Below, one piece after another: positions 53,643 through 61,767 of a stretch of 64,000 nt of DNA. Every line of letters begins with the position of its first letter. Position 1 is the stretch's first letter. The notes under the pieces were generated by a model. That model worked only from the letters and a program-made list of their open reading frames with translations, ran no database searches and was not told the DNA's origin. The stretch is from positions 27,127 to 91,126 of the forward strand of contig NZ_JAKIUR010000005.1 in assembly GCF_021647475.1 (NCBI RefSeq). The letters run 5' to 3'. Source of the stretch: Lutibacter sp. Lineage in GTDB: Bacteria; Bacteroidota; Bacteroidia; Flavobacteriales; Flavobacteriaceae. The position numbers and the translations under genes are program-made.

Positions 53643-54268
53643 TAGGATATTTTTTTACAAATCATAATAAATAAAGGATACTTTTTAATGCCATCAGCTA
53701 ATTTTTTTTCAATTTCAAAGTAGATATTGTAATATTCAACAATAAATCCGTTAGCTTCTAATAGTGTGCTTAATTCATCTTTATCAAAACCATTATGTCC
53801 TTCAAAATTAGAATGATTAGCATGAAAAGAGCCATCTTCTTTTACCAAATCTGCAATACATAAAAGTCCGTTATTTTTTAATAATGAACTGAAAATGTTT
53901 AAAATTTTTGGAACATCTAAAATATGATGTAAAGTCATCATCGTATAAATTACGTCGAAATTATTTTCTGGTAATTTTTTCTCTAAAAGATTAATTAATT
54001 TAGGATGAAAATTAGAAATATGTTCTTTTTTTATTTTTTGTTGTAAAACATCTATCATTCCTTTTGAAGTATCTGTAAGGATAATGGATTTAAAATCATC
54101 TTTTAATTGATAACTCAATAATCCTGTTCCACAACCAAATTCAAGTGCTTTTTCTTTTTTATTGGGTTTTAAAAATGCTTTAATTTCAGAGGCAACTTTT
54201 TTTGCTCTTAAAATTTTAGTTGGATCGTTGTCCCATTCTTTAGCTTGTTTGTCAAAATGACTACTCAT
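53642..54268 (-). CDS. Class I SAM-dependent methyltransferase
   Basis: 208 residues. Motif I ALEFGCGTGLLSYQL, motif II region ILTDTSKGMIDVL, and a conserved NFDVIYTMMTLHHILDVP. N-terminal MSSHFDKQAKEWDNDPTKILRA is typical of ubiE-like methyltransferases that act on small molecules. Substrate unknown. It lies 12 bases after the RNase Z gene on the same strand. Confidence 0.88.
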   Translation of the reverse strand: MSSHFDKQAKEWDNDPTKILRAKKVASEIKAFLKPNKKEKALEFGCGTGLLSYQLKDDFKSIILTDTSKGMIDVLQQKIKKEHISNFHPKLINLLEKKLPENNFDVIYTMMTLHHILDVPKILNIFSSLLKNNGLLCIADLVKEDGSFHANHSNFEGHNGFDKDELSTLLEANGFIVEYYNIYFEIEKKLADGIKKYPLFIMICKKIS

Positions 54269-54280
54269 TTTTTTAACTAT

Positions 54281-55198
54281 TTAAATAATTTTAAATGTTT
54301 TTCCTTCCTCGGCTAAAACAGTATTTTTGAAAATATTTTGTGCTTCAGTTAAAAAAGTATCTTTAGTTTTATATCGACTACTAAAATGACCAATAATGAG
54401 CTGCTTTACGTTTGCCATTTTAGCAATTGTTGCTGCTTGTTGAGCTGTGGAATGTTTGGTGGTTTTTGCCAAGTTTTCTTTATCATTTAAAAAAGTGGAT
54501 TCATGATATAAACCATCTACTTTATTGATAATTGGAGTAATTTCCGGAAGATATTCAGTATCACTGCAAAAAGCATAACTTAAAGGTTTTGGTGGATTTA
54601 AAGTTACTTTTTTGTTTTCAAGAATTTTACCATTTTCTAACTTAAAATCTCTTCCGTTTTTTAAATTTTGATAATCACATATTTTAATATCAGGATAGTT
54701 AGCAATGGCGTTTATATTTAATTTTCGTTCGCCTATTTTTTCTTTGAATAGGAAACCATTAGTATAAATTCTATGACTTAAAGGAACAGTGCTAACCATT
54801 ACTTTTTCATCTTCAAAAATGATTTTGCTTTTGGCAGCATTCAATTCATGAAAATAAAGTGGATATTGTGTCCATGATTTTGATACTTTTAATTGAAGTG
54901 TAATAATTTCTTTTAATCCTTTTGGTGCATAAATATGTAATTCAGTTTCACGATTTAATAATCTAAAAGTTGAAATTAATCCTACTAAACCATAAAAATG
55001 ATCGCCGTGTAAATGAGAAATAAAAATGTGCTTAATTTTATTAAATTTCACTTTGTATTTTCTGAGTTGAACTTGTGTTCCTTCTCCACAGTCCACTAAA
55101 AAAGTATGATTTTTAATGGTTACAATTTGAGCTGTTGGATGTGCATTTTCTCTAGGAGTTGCAGAATGACATCCTAAAATAGTAACATCAATACTCAT
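54281..55198 (-). CDS. rnz: Ribonuclease Z
   Basis: 305 residues. Metallo-beta-lactamase fold that cuts the 3' trailer of tRNA precursors. Zinc motif ISHLHGDHFYGL, the C-terminal GHFSSRYK, and FCSDTEY and YHESTFL contain the other ligands. Length is the short (bacterial tRNase Z-S) form. Its ATG overlaps the stop of the sorting-domain miniprotein gene by four bases. Confidence 0.94.
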   Translation of the reverse strand: MSIDVTILGCHSATPRENAHPTAQIVTIKNHTFLVDCGEGTQVQLRKYKVKFNKIKHIFISHLHGDHFYGLVGLISTFRLLNRETELHIYAPKGLKEIITLQLKVSKSWTQYPLYFHELNAAKSKIIFEDEKVMVSTVPLSHRIYTNGFLFKEKIGERKLNINAIANYPDIKICDYQNLKNGRDFKLENGKILENKKVTLNPPKPLSYAFCSDTEYLPEITPIINKVDGLYHESTFLNDKENLAKTTKHSTAQQAATIAKMANVKQLIIGHFSSRYKTKDTFLTEAQNIFKNTVLAEEGKTFKII

Positions 55199-55551
55199 CT
55201 AATAATTAATCTTTTTGAAATAACTTCAGTATTAGTTTGTATGGTATAAATGTACATTCCTCTAACAAATTTATTTCTATTAAATATAAAAGAATTAAGT
55301 CCTTTTTTTGCTTCAAAAGCTTGATTAAAAATGGTTTTCCCAAGAAGATTTTTAACTGAAAAATCAATGGATTGTTTTCGAATTGATATAAAACTAATTC
55401 TGGTGTTTTCAGAAAACGGATTTGGATAAGCGGTAATATTTGAAATTGATGAAGTCATGTCATTTTTAAAAATGGCATTCTTTTCTTTTTGCTGTGCAAA
55501 AGAAGCAGTAAAAACTATAAAAAAAAGTAGTAAAAGTAATTTTTTCATCAA
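55195..55551 (-). CDS. Secreted miniprotein made almost only of a T9SS sorting domain
   Basis: 118 residues. Signal peptide at 1-19 (MMKKLLLLLFFIVFTASFAQ). A type-A sorting domain occupies about 40-118 (ITAYPNPFSENTRISFIS, VKNLLGKTIFNQAF, NKFVRGMYIYTIQ). Only about 20 residues lie between, so there is no passenger domain. It is overlapped by rnz (ATGA) and lies in an otherwise cytoplasmic operon. Whether the product is secreted or has a special role is unknown. Confidence 0.85.
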   Translation of the reverse strand: MMKKLLLLLFFIVFTASFAQQKEKNAIFKNDMTSSISNITAYPNPFSENTRISFISIRKQSIDFSVKNLLGKTIFNQAFEAKKGLNSFIFNRNKFVRGMYIYTIQTNTEVISKRLIIR

Positions 55552-55564
55552 TAAATATATCTTT

Positions 55565-55897
55565 TTAAAATCCTAAATCCCTTGAAATAGTATCCATTTC
55601 AATAATGTCTAATGCTTCTGTAAATGTTGGAACAATATCCATTTCATCTAACAAATCTTCTTCAAAAGTTTCTTTAAAAATAATCACAAAACTTGTGCCA
55701 TTTTGCTTATGTTGTTTGCTAATAGGTAAAAATACATTTAAATTTATAGAATCAATGTTAAATATTTCTGAAATATCAATAATTAAATGCTCATTTTTTA
55801 ACGAATTTTCTTCAAGATTTAATTTTTTTAAAAACTCAGAAAATACTTCTGAGCTGGGTTTTATAAGTGTGTATTTTTTGGTTTTAGTAATTTTCAT
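55565..55897 (-). CDS. STAS-like small protein
   Basis: 110 residues with alternating beta/alpha pattern and HLIIDISEIFNIDSINLNVF, KQNGTSFVIIFKETFEED, reminiscent of STAS anti-sigma-antagonist domains. The conserved phosphorylated serine is not clear. It lies 13 bases upstream of the miniprotein gene and 6 bases downstream of pyrB, in one operon. It may be a non-regulatory relative. Confidence 0.7.
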   Translation of the reverse strand: MKITKTKKYTLIKPSSEVFSEFLKKLNLEENSLKNEHLIIDISEIFNIDSINLNVFLPISKQHKQNGTSFVIIFKETFEEDLLDEMDIVPTFTEALDIIEMDTISRDLGF

Positions 55898-55903
55898 TTA
55901 CAA

Positions 55904-56833
55904 TTATTGTTTTATTTGTTGTGCTAATAAATAAATAACAGCCATTCTAACAGCAACTCCATTTTCAACTTGATTTAAAATAATAGATTGGTCGGCATCT
56001 GCAACATCACTGGTGATTTCTACACCACGATTTATCGGTCCTGGATGCATAATTACAATTTTTTTATCTAATGAATTTAATAAGGTTTTATTAATGCCAA
56101 AAAGTTGAGTATATTCTCTGGTAGATGGAAAATAATTTATGTCCATTCGTTCATTTTGAACTCTTAAAACATTTGCAACATCACACCAGTTTAATGCTTT
56201 TTTTAGATTTGTTTCAACAATTACGCCAAGGCTTTCAATATATTTTGGAATTAATGTTTTTGGCCCACAAACCATTACTTCTGCTCCTTGTAATTTTAAT
56301 GCGTAAATATTTGATAAGGCTACACGAGAATGTAATATATCGCCTATTATTACTATTTTTTTACCTTTTACTTCTCCTAATTTTTCTCGGATGGAAAACG
56401 AATCTAATAATGCTTGGGTAGGATGTTCATGAGTTCCATCACCTGCATTTACAATTTTTGCATTTACGTGTTTCGATAAAAAATCACAAGCTCCAACACT
56501 AGGATGCCTCATTACAATAATATCTACTTTCATAGATAAAATATTATTAGCGGTATCAATTAAAGTTTCTCCTTTTTTAACGGATGATTGGCTTGCTGAA
56601 AAATTAATGATATCTGCGGATAATCTTTTTTCTGCTAATTCAAAGGATAGTTTGGTTCGCGTACTATTTTCAAAAAATAAATTGGCAATAGTAATATCTC
56701 TTAAAGAAGGAACTTTTTTTATTGGGCGATTGATAACTTCTTTAAAATGATCAGCAGTTTTAAAAATTAAATCAATATCCGACTTTTTTAGATGCTTTAT
56801 TCCTATAAGATGTTGTACACTTAACTGATTCAT
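55904..56833 (-). CDS. pyrB: Aspartate carbamoyltransferase catalytic subunit
   Basis: 309 residues. First committed step of pyrimidine synthesis: carbamoyl phosphate plus aspartate gives N-carbamoyl-aspartate. Carbamoyl-phosphate site ENSTRTKLSFE, H-P-T-Q in HEHPTQALLD, and the C-terminal HPGPINRGVEI are present. No pyrI regulatory chain is adjacent, so it is the unregulated trimer type. pyrR precedes it by 3 bases. Confidence 0.96.
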   Translation of the reverse strand: MNQLSVQHLIGIKHLKKSDIDLIFKTADHFKEVINRPIKKVPSLRDITIANLFFENSTRTKLSFELAEKRLSADIINFSASQSSVKKGETLIDTANNILSMKVDIIVMRHPSVGACDFLSKHVNAKIVNAGDGTHEHPTQALLDSFSIREKLGEVKGKKIVIIGDILHSRVALSNIYALKLQGAEVMVCGPKTLIPKYIESLGVIVETNLKKALNWCDVANVLRVQNERMDINYFPSTREYTQLFGINKTLLNSLDKKIVIMHPGPINRGVEITSDVADADQSIILNQVENGVAVRMAVIYLLAQQIKQ

Positions 56834-56836
56834 TTT

Positions 56837-57376
56837 TTAATTATTTATAATGTAAACTGCATCTTTTTTGTCTTTTTCTTTCCAGTTTACCATAACTTTT
56901 TCTTTGTTAATAACATCTACTTGTCTTCCTCTATAATCTGGTTGAATAGGTAAATGTCGGCTAAATCTTCTATCGATTAACACCAATAATTCAATGGAAG
57001 AAGGTCTTCCAAAAGATTGAATTGCAGTTAAGGCAGCTCTAATACTTCTTCCAGAAAATAGTACGTCATCAATTAAAACCACGTTTTTATTTTCAACAAT
57101 AAAATTTATATTGGTGGTGTTTGCGGCTATTGGATCTTCTCTTCGCCTAAAATCATCTCTATAAAAGGTAATGTCTAATTGACCAACTTTTATATCTGAG
57201 AGTTGATATTCATCTTTTAAAATTTGCACTAAACGGTTTACTAAAAAAATTCCTCTAGGTTGAATACCAATTAAAACAGTAGTTTTAAAATCTTGATGAT
57301 TTTCAACTAATTGACAGGCCAATCTTTGTAAAATGATGTGAATTTCTTTTTCAGTAAGTAATAATTTTTTACTCAT
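56837..57376 (-). CDS. pyrR: PyrR (uracil phosphoribosyltransferase / pyrimidine regulator)
   Basis: 179 residues from ATG 57376 (MSKKLLLTEKEIHIILQRLA). The frame also starts at 57391, but this falls only a few bases from the predicted transcription start. The PRPP-binding motif is NVVLIDDVLFSGRSIRAAL, and IGIQPRGIFLVNR is the other family signature. In Firmicutes PyrR attenuates pyr mRNA; the Bacteroidetes form is established mainly by its phosphoribosyltransferase fold, and regulation here is not proven. It heads the pyr run. Confidence 0.92.
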   Translation of the reverse strand: MSKKLLLTEKEIHIILQRLACQLVENHQDFKTTVLIGIQPRGIFLVNRLVQILKDEYQLSDIKVGQLDITFYRDDFRRREDPIAANTTNINFIVENKNVVLIDDVLFSGRSIRAALTAIQSFGRPSSIELLVLIDRRFSRHLPIQPDYRGRQVDVINKEKVMVNWKEKDKKDAVYIINN

Positions 57377-57402
57377 GGGTTTACCAAACATTGTTTGGAA
57401 TA

Positions 57403-57410
57403 CAAATATA
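57403..57410 (-). promoter_or_regulatory. Candidate -7 box of the pyrR operon
   Basis: Minus strand TATATTTG, exact TAnnTTTG. The resulting transcript start at about 57396 would be 20 bases from ATG 57376 and 5 from ATG 57391, which supports the shorter PyrR start. Confidence 0.5.
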
Positions 57411-57512
57411 CAGTATTTTGTTAATTAAATTGTTAAAAAAAATAAGGTATAATTAAATTAGGTAACATTAGTTCATGTACTTTTATTCTATGAGTATCTA
57501 ATAGCTCTTACT

Positions 57513-58910
57513 ATGTCTTTAACTCCAAAAGAAGAAAATTTGCCTTTATCAAAGTTTGAATCTATGCTAAAAACAAATAGTGTTTATTTTTTTGATTCTA
57601 TTGAATTTGAGGAAATTATACATTATTATTTAGAAATGGGTAAAAATGCTTTAGCAAAAAAAGCGATAAATTTAGGATTACAACAACATCCTAATTCCAT
57701 AAATTTAAAATTACTTAAATCTGAGGTTTTGGTGTTTGATGGAGAATTAGAGAAAGCATCAAATTTGTTAAATACACTTAACGCTATAGAACCTAACAAT
57801 GAAGAGGTTTATGTTCAGCAAGCAAATATTTTATCTAAAAAAAATGAGCATTTACAAGCCATTAATTTATTAAAATCTGCCCTAGTTTTTACAGATGATG
57901 AAGCTGATATTTATGCAATTATTGGTATGGAATATCTATTTTTAGATAATTTTGATGATGCCAGATTTAATTTTGCAAAGTGTTTAGAAGTTGATTTTGA
58001 AGATTATTCTTCATTATACAATGTTATTTATTGCTTTGATATGGAAAACAAACACAATGAAGCTGTTTCTTTTTTAAATAATTATATTAATAAAGATCCA
58101 TATTGTGAAGTTGCTTGGCATCAATTAGGAAGGCAATTTTATATTTTAGAAAAATATGAAGAAGCATTAAAAGCATTTGATTATGCCGTTTTAATTGATG
58201 AATATTTTGTTGGAGGATTTTTAGAAAAAGCTAAAACTTTAGAAAAATTAATGCGTTTTGAAGAAGCTATTGAAAATTATACTACCACTTTAGAACTTGA
58301 TGACCCAACTTCATTTGCTTTTTTAAGAATTGGTGAGTGTTATAATAACTTAGGAAAAACTTCATTAGCAATTCAATTTTATAAAAAAGCAGTACATGAA
58401 GATCCATTACTAGATAAAGGATGGATTGCAATTACAGATAATTATATTGACCAAAAACAATATCAAAAAGCATTATATTTTGTAAAAAAAGCAATTGAAA
58501 TTGATGAGCAAAATAGTTTGTATTGGAGAAAATATGCTGAAATAAATCTAAAACTTTCTTTTTATGAAGAAGTAATTAAAGCATTTTACGAATGTTTAAG
58601 ATTAGAAGATAATGATTTAGTAATTTGGGTTGGACTCTGTGATACGCAATGTTTTATTGGAGATTTTGAAGAAGCCTTAATTACCTTGCACAAAGCAAGT
58701 GTATTTTATCAAAATTTTGCGGAAATTGAATACCGATTTTGTGGATTGTTTTATAAATTTGGAAATAAAGAAAAAGGCAAAATACATTTACAAATGGCTT
58801 TAGAAATAGATTTTGAATATCAATCTACTTTAAAAGAATTATTTCCTGATGTTTTTAAATTAACAGAAGCACAAAGCATTATCAAAAACTTTAAAAAATC
58901 TTACCTGTAA
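57513..58910 (+). CDS. TPR-repeat protein
   Basis: 465 residues consisting of about eleven tetratricopeptide repeats (for example GKTSLAIQFYKKAVHEDPLL and KYEEALKAFDYAVLIDEYFV). No signal peptide. Long alpha-helical scaffold for protein interaction, partner unknown. First gene of a group with the two DUF368 genes (35 bases downstream). Confidence 0.92.
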   Translation: MSLTPKEENLPLSKFESMLKTNSVYFFDSIEFEEIIHYYLEMGKNALAKKAINLGLQQHPNSINLKLLKSEVLVFDGELEKASNLLNTLNAIEPNNEEVYVQQANILSKKNEHLQAINLLKSALVFTDDEADIYAIIGMEYLFLDNFDDARFNFAKCLEVDFEDYSSLYNVIYCFDMENKHNEAVSFLNNYINKDPYCEVAWHQLGRQFYILEKYEEALKAFDYAVLIDEYFVGGFLEKAKTLEKLMRFEEAIENYTTTLELDDPTSFAFLRIGECYNNLGKTSLAIQFYKKAVHEDPLLDKGWIAITDNYIDQKQYQKALYFVKKAIEIDEQNSLYWRKYAEINLKLSFYEEVIKAFYECLRLEDNDLVIWVGLCDTQCFIGDFEEALITLHKASVFYQNFAEIEYRFCGLFYKFGNKEKGKIHLQMALEIDFEYQSTLKELFPDVFKLTEAQSIIKNFKKSYL

Positions 58911-58945
58911 TTATAGTACATTTGTCCGAGATTTAACCTTAACAA

Positions 58946-59875
58946 ATGCAACAGAGAAAATTAAAACACTACTTAATTATTACTTTAAAAGGAATTGCAA
59001 TGGGAGCTGCAGACGTAGTTCCAGGAGTTTCTGGAGGTACAATTGCCTTTATTTCAGGAATTTATGAAGAACTACTTACTTCTATAAGTGCTATAAATTG
59101 GCAAACGATAAAAACATTAAAATCGGATGGAATTAAAGGAGTTTGGAAAGCTATAAATGGGAATTTTTTAGTAGCACTTTTATCTGGAATTTTTATTAGC
59201 ATTATTTCGTTGGCAAAATTAATTTCTTGGTTATTAGAGCATAAACCGGTAATGGTTTGGTCGTTCTTTTTTGGTTTAGTTTTAGCAAGTATTTTGTATG
59301 TAGGGAAACAAATAACAAAATGGAGTCCACTGGTAATAATTGCATTAATTATAGGAGCAGTTTTAGCATTTTACATTACTACATTGCAACCTTTAATTAC
59401 TCAAAATTCTTCCCCTTTATTTATGTTTTTAGCCGGTGCTTTAGCAATTTGTGCAATGATATTGCCAGGTATTTCTGGGGCATTTATCTTAGTGCTTTTA
59501 GGGGCGTATAAACCGGTATTAGATGCCGTACATAATAAAGATATTAAACTTTTAGGAATTGTAGCAGCTGGTGCTGTTGTTGGGTTACTTACTTTTTCAA
59601 ATATTTTAAAATGGTTGTTTACACATTATAAAAATAGTACGTTAGCCGTTTTAACAGGATTTATATTGGGTTCCTTAAATAAAATTTGGCCTTGGAAAAA
59701 TGTATTAGAAACTAAACTATTTGATGAAAAATTAGTAGTTATAAAAGAAGTTAGTGTATTCCCTAATTCATATCAAGGAAATCCTGAATTGTTTTGGGCA
59801 ATACTTTTGGCAGTAATTGGGTTTGTTGTTATAATTCTATTAGAAAAAGTAGCAAATTTTTCGATGAAGAAATAG
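58946..59875 (+). CDS. DUF368 membrane protein (first of a tandem pair)
   Basis: 309 residues with about nine transmembrane helices. The family signature GAADVVPGVSGGTIAFISGI is at about residues 20-40 and a second GISGAFILVLLGAY about 175-190, forming two symmetric halves. Some DUF368 proteins have recently been shown to recycle undecaprenyl phosphate across the cytoplasmic membrane (PopT). The next gene encodes a relative; 7 bases separate them. Confidence 0.93.
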   Translation: MQQRKLKHYLIITLKGIAMGAADVVPGVSGGTIAFISGIYEELLTSISAINWQTIKTLKSDGIKGVWKAINGNFLVALLSGIFISIISLAKLISWLLEHKPVMVWSFFFGLVLASILYVGKQITKWSPLVIIALIIGAVLAFYITTLQPLITQNSSPLFMFLAGALAICAMILPGISGAFILVLLGAYKPVLDAVHNKDIKLLGIVAAGAVVGLLTFSNILKWLFTHYKNSTLAVLTGFILGSLNKIWPWKNVLETKLFDEKLVVIKEVSVFPNSYQGNPELFWAILLAVIGFVVIILLEKVANFSMKK

Positions 59876-59882
59876 AAAAATT

Positions 59883-60908
59883 ATGGTACGAAAAGAAAGA
59901 AGTTTACTCGATAAATTTTTCCTTTTTATTAAAGGATTAACAATGGGTGCTGCAAATAAAGTTCCCGGTGTTTCTGGTGGTATGGTTTCTTTCGTTTTAG
60001 GCTTTTATGAAGAGCTTATATATTCTTTCCGAAAAATTAACTACAAAGCATTTTTATTACTCATAAATGGCAGATTTAAAAGCTTTTATAACTATGTAAA
60101 CGCTACTTTTTTACTATTGGTTTTAGGAGGCAGTATGTTTAGCTATTTTAGTTTTTCAATTGTACTAGATTATTTATTAAGAAATTATGAATTATATGTT
60201 TGGAGTGCTTTTTTTGGAATGATATTAGGATCAATATATTATATATCAAAAGGTTTTAATGATTGGAGATTAAGAAATATTCTAGGAATTGTTTTTGGAG
60301 CAACCGTAGGTTTGCTTATTAGTTTTATGAGTCCAGCTACTGAAAATGATAATCTTTGGTTTGTATTTTTATGCGGTATTATAGGCGTTTCAGGAATGAC
60401 TTTGCCTGGGTTGTCTGGATCATTTATTTTAATTTTAATGGGTAATTATGTGTTATTGCTTGTTGAATCAGTAAATGTTTTACTAAAAACGTTAACACAA
60501 ATTGTTACTGGAGATTTTAGTTTTATTGATAATATTGAACAATTACATTACTTAAAAATCATAGCTACTTTTACCGCTGGGTCAGCATTTGGGCTTGTTT
60601 TTATTTCGCATATATTAGGTTACGTATTAAAGCGTTGGCATCAATTAGTAATTGCTATAATAATTGGTTTTATAACGGGTTCATTAGGAATAGTTTGGCC
60701 TTGGAAAAAGGAAATTTACAAAGTTTTTAATGGAGAATTTTTATTGGATGCAAACGGAAATAAAGTAATTCAGAATTTTGAAAGATATTTACCTAATTTT
60801 TCCGATTCGCAAACTTTGATTGCTATTTTTTATATTTTATTGGGAGCTGGAGTAATTTTGTTAATAGATAAATATGGCACAAAACAAAAAGAATATATTG
60901 ATGAATAA
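59883..60908 (+). CDS. DUF368 membrane protein (second of a tandem pair)
   Basis: 341 residues, paralogous to the upstream protein. GAANKVPGVSGGMVSFVLGF and GVSGMTLPGLSGSFILILMG correspond to the first protein's two half signatures. Similarity is clear but not close, so the duplication is old. It overlaps aroE by eight bases at its 3' end. Role by family: lipid carrier phosphate transport, inferred. Confidence 0.92.
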   Translation: MVRKERSLLDKFFLFIKGLTMGAANKVPGVSGGMVSFVLGFYEELIYSFRKINYKAFLLLINGRFKSFYNYVNATFLLLVLGGSMFSYFSFSIVLDYLLRNYELYVWSAFFGMILGSIYYISKGFNDWRLRNILGIVFGATVGLLISFMSPATENDNLWFVFLCGIIGVSGMTLPGLSGSFILILMGNYVLLLVESVNVLLKTLTQIVTGDFSFIDNIEQLHYLKIIATFTAGSAFGLVFISHILGYVLKRWHQLVIAIIIGFITGSLGIVWPWKKEIYKVFNGEFLLDANGNKVIQNFERYLPNFSDSQTLIAIFYILLGAGVILLIDKYGTKQKEYIDE

Positions 60909-61644
60909 ACGCACCAAATTTGGATTAATAGGGAAAAACATTTCCTATTCCTTTTCTAAAAAGTATTTCACAGAAAAATTTGAAAAATTAAAGTTAAAAA
61001 ATCTTAATTACTATAATTTTGATATCCCTGAAATTGAAGAATTTCCATTTCTTTTATATCATAGAGAAGATGATTTTAGAGGTTTAAATGTTACCATCCC
61101 GTATAAACAAAGTATTATTAAATATTTAGATGATATTAGTGATGAAGCAAAAGAAATTGGAGCAGTAAATACTATAAAAATAACAAACAATAATAAGTTA
61201 ATTGGCTATAATACAGATACTTATGGATTTTCAAAATCTATTCGTCCTTTATTAAATGCTGCATCAAAAAAGGCTTTAATTTTAGGAACTGGTGGAGCTT
61301 CTAAAGCAATTGCTTATGCCTTAAAACAAATGGATATTGCTTTTAAATTTGTTTCCAGAAATAATAATCTGGGAATTTTATATAGCGATTTAAATAAAGA
61401 ACTAATAGAAACTCATTTAATCATAATTAATTGTACACCAGTTGGAACTTCACCAAATATTACTGAAAAACCACAAATTCCTTATCAATTTATTACCAAA
61501 AACCACATAGCTTTTGATTTAATATACAATCCAGAAGAAACTGCTTTTTTAAAGGCTGCTAAAAAGCAAGGTGCAGTAGTTAAAAACGGATTAGAAATGC
61601 TTCAATTACAAGCAGAAAAATCTTGGGAAATATGGAATTCATAA
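60901..61644 (+). CDS. aroE: Shikimate dehydrogenase
   Basis: 247 residues from ATG 60901 (MNKRTKFGLIGKNISYSFSK). An earlier frame from 60874 lies inside the DUF368 gene. It reduces 3-dehydroshikimate with NADPH. Visible: the substrate-binding SYSFSKKYFT, the lysine site LNVTIPYKQSII, the NADP loop LGTGGASKAIAYAL, and YNPEETAFLKAAKKQGA. It is on the short side of the family but complete. Confidence 0.92.
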   Translation: MNKRTKFGLIGKNISYSFSKKYFTEKFEKLKLKNLNYYNFDIPEIEEFPFLLYHREDDFRGLNVTIPYKQSIIKYLDDISDEAKEIGAVNTIKITNNNKLIGYNTDTYGFSKSIRPLLNAASKKALILGTGGASKAIAYALKQMDIAFKFVSRNNNLGILYSDLNKELIETHLIIINCTPVGTSPNITEKPQIPYQFITKNHIAFDLIYNPEETAFLKAAKKQGAVVKNGLEMLQLQAEKSWEIWNS

Positions 61645-61767
61645 AAAGAATTGCTTAAATTTACGCAACTTTTTATTAAAGTATTCATCTTATAAAAAAT
61701 GTATTTTTTATAAAATAAGTAAGTATTTAGTTTAAAATGCATAAAAACGAACCTTAAACATTTTTAT

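Noticed and set aside
55605..55934. Plus-strand open frame over the STAS-like gene
   Set aside because: It is antisense to a gene placed tightly in the pyrB operon; it has no family resemblance.
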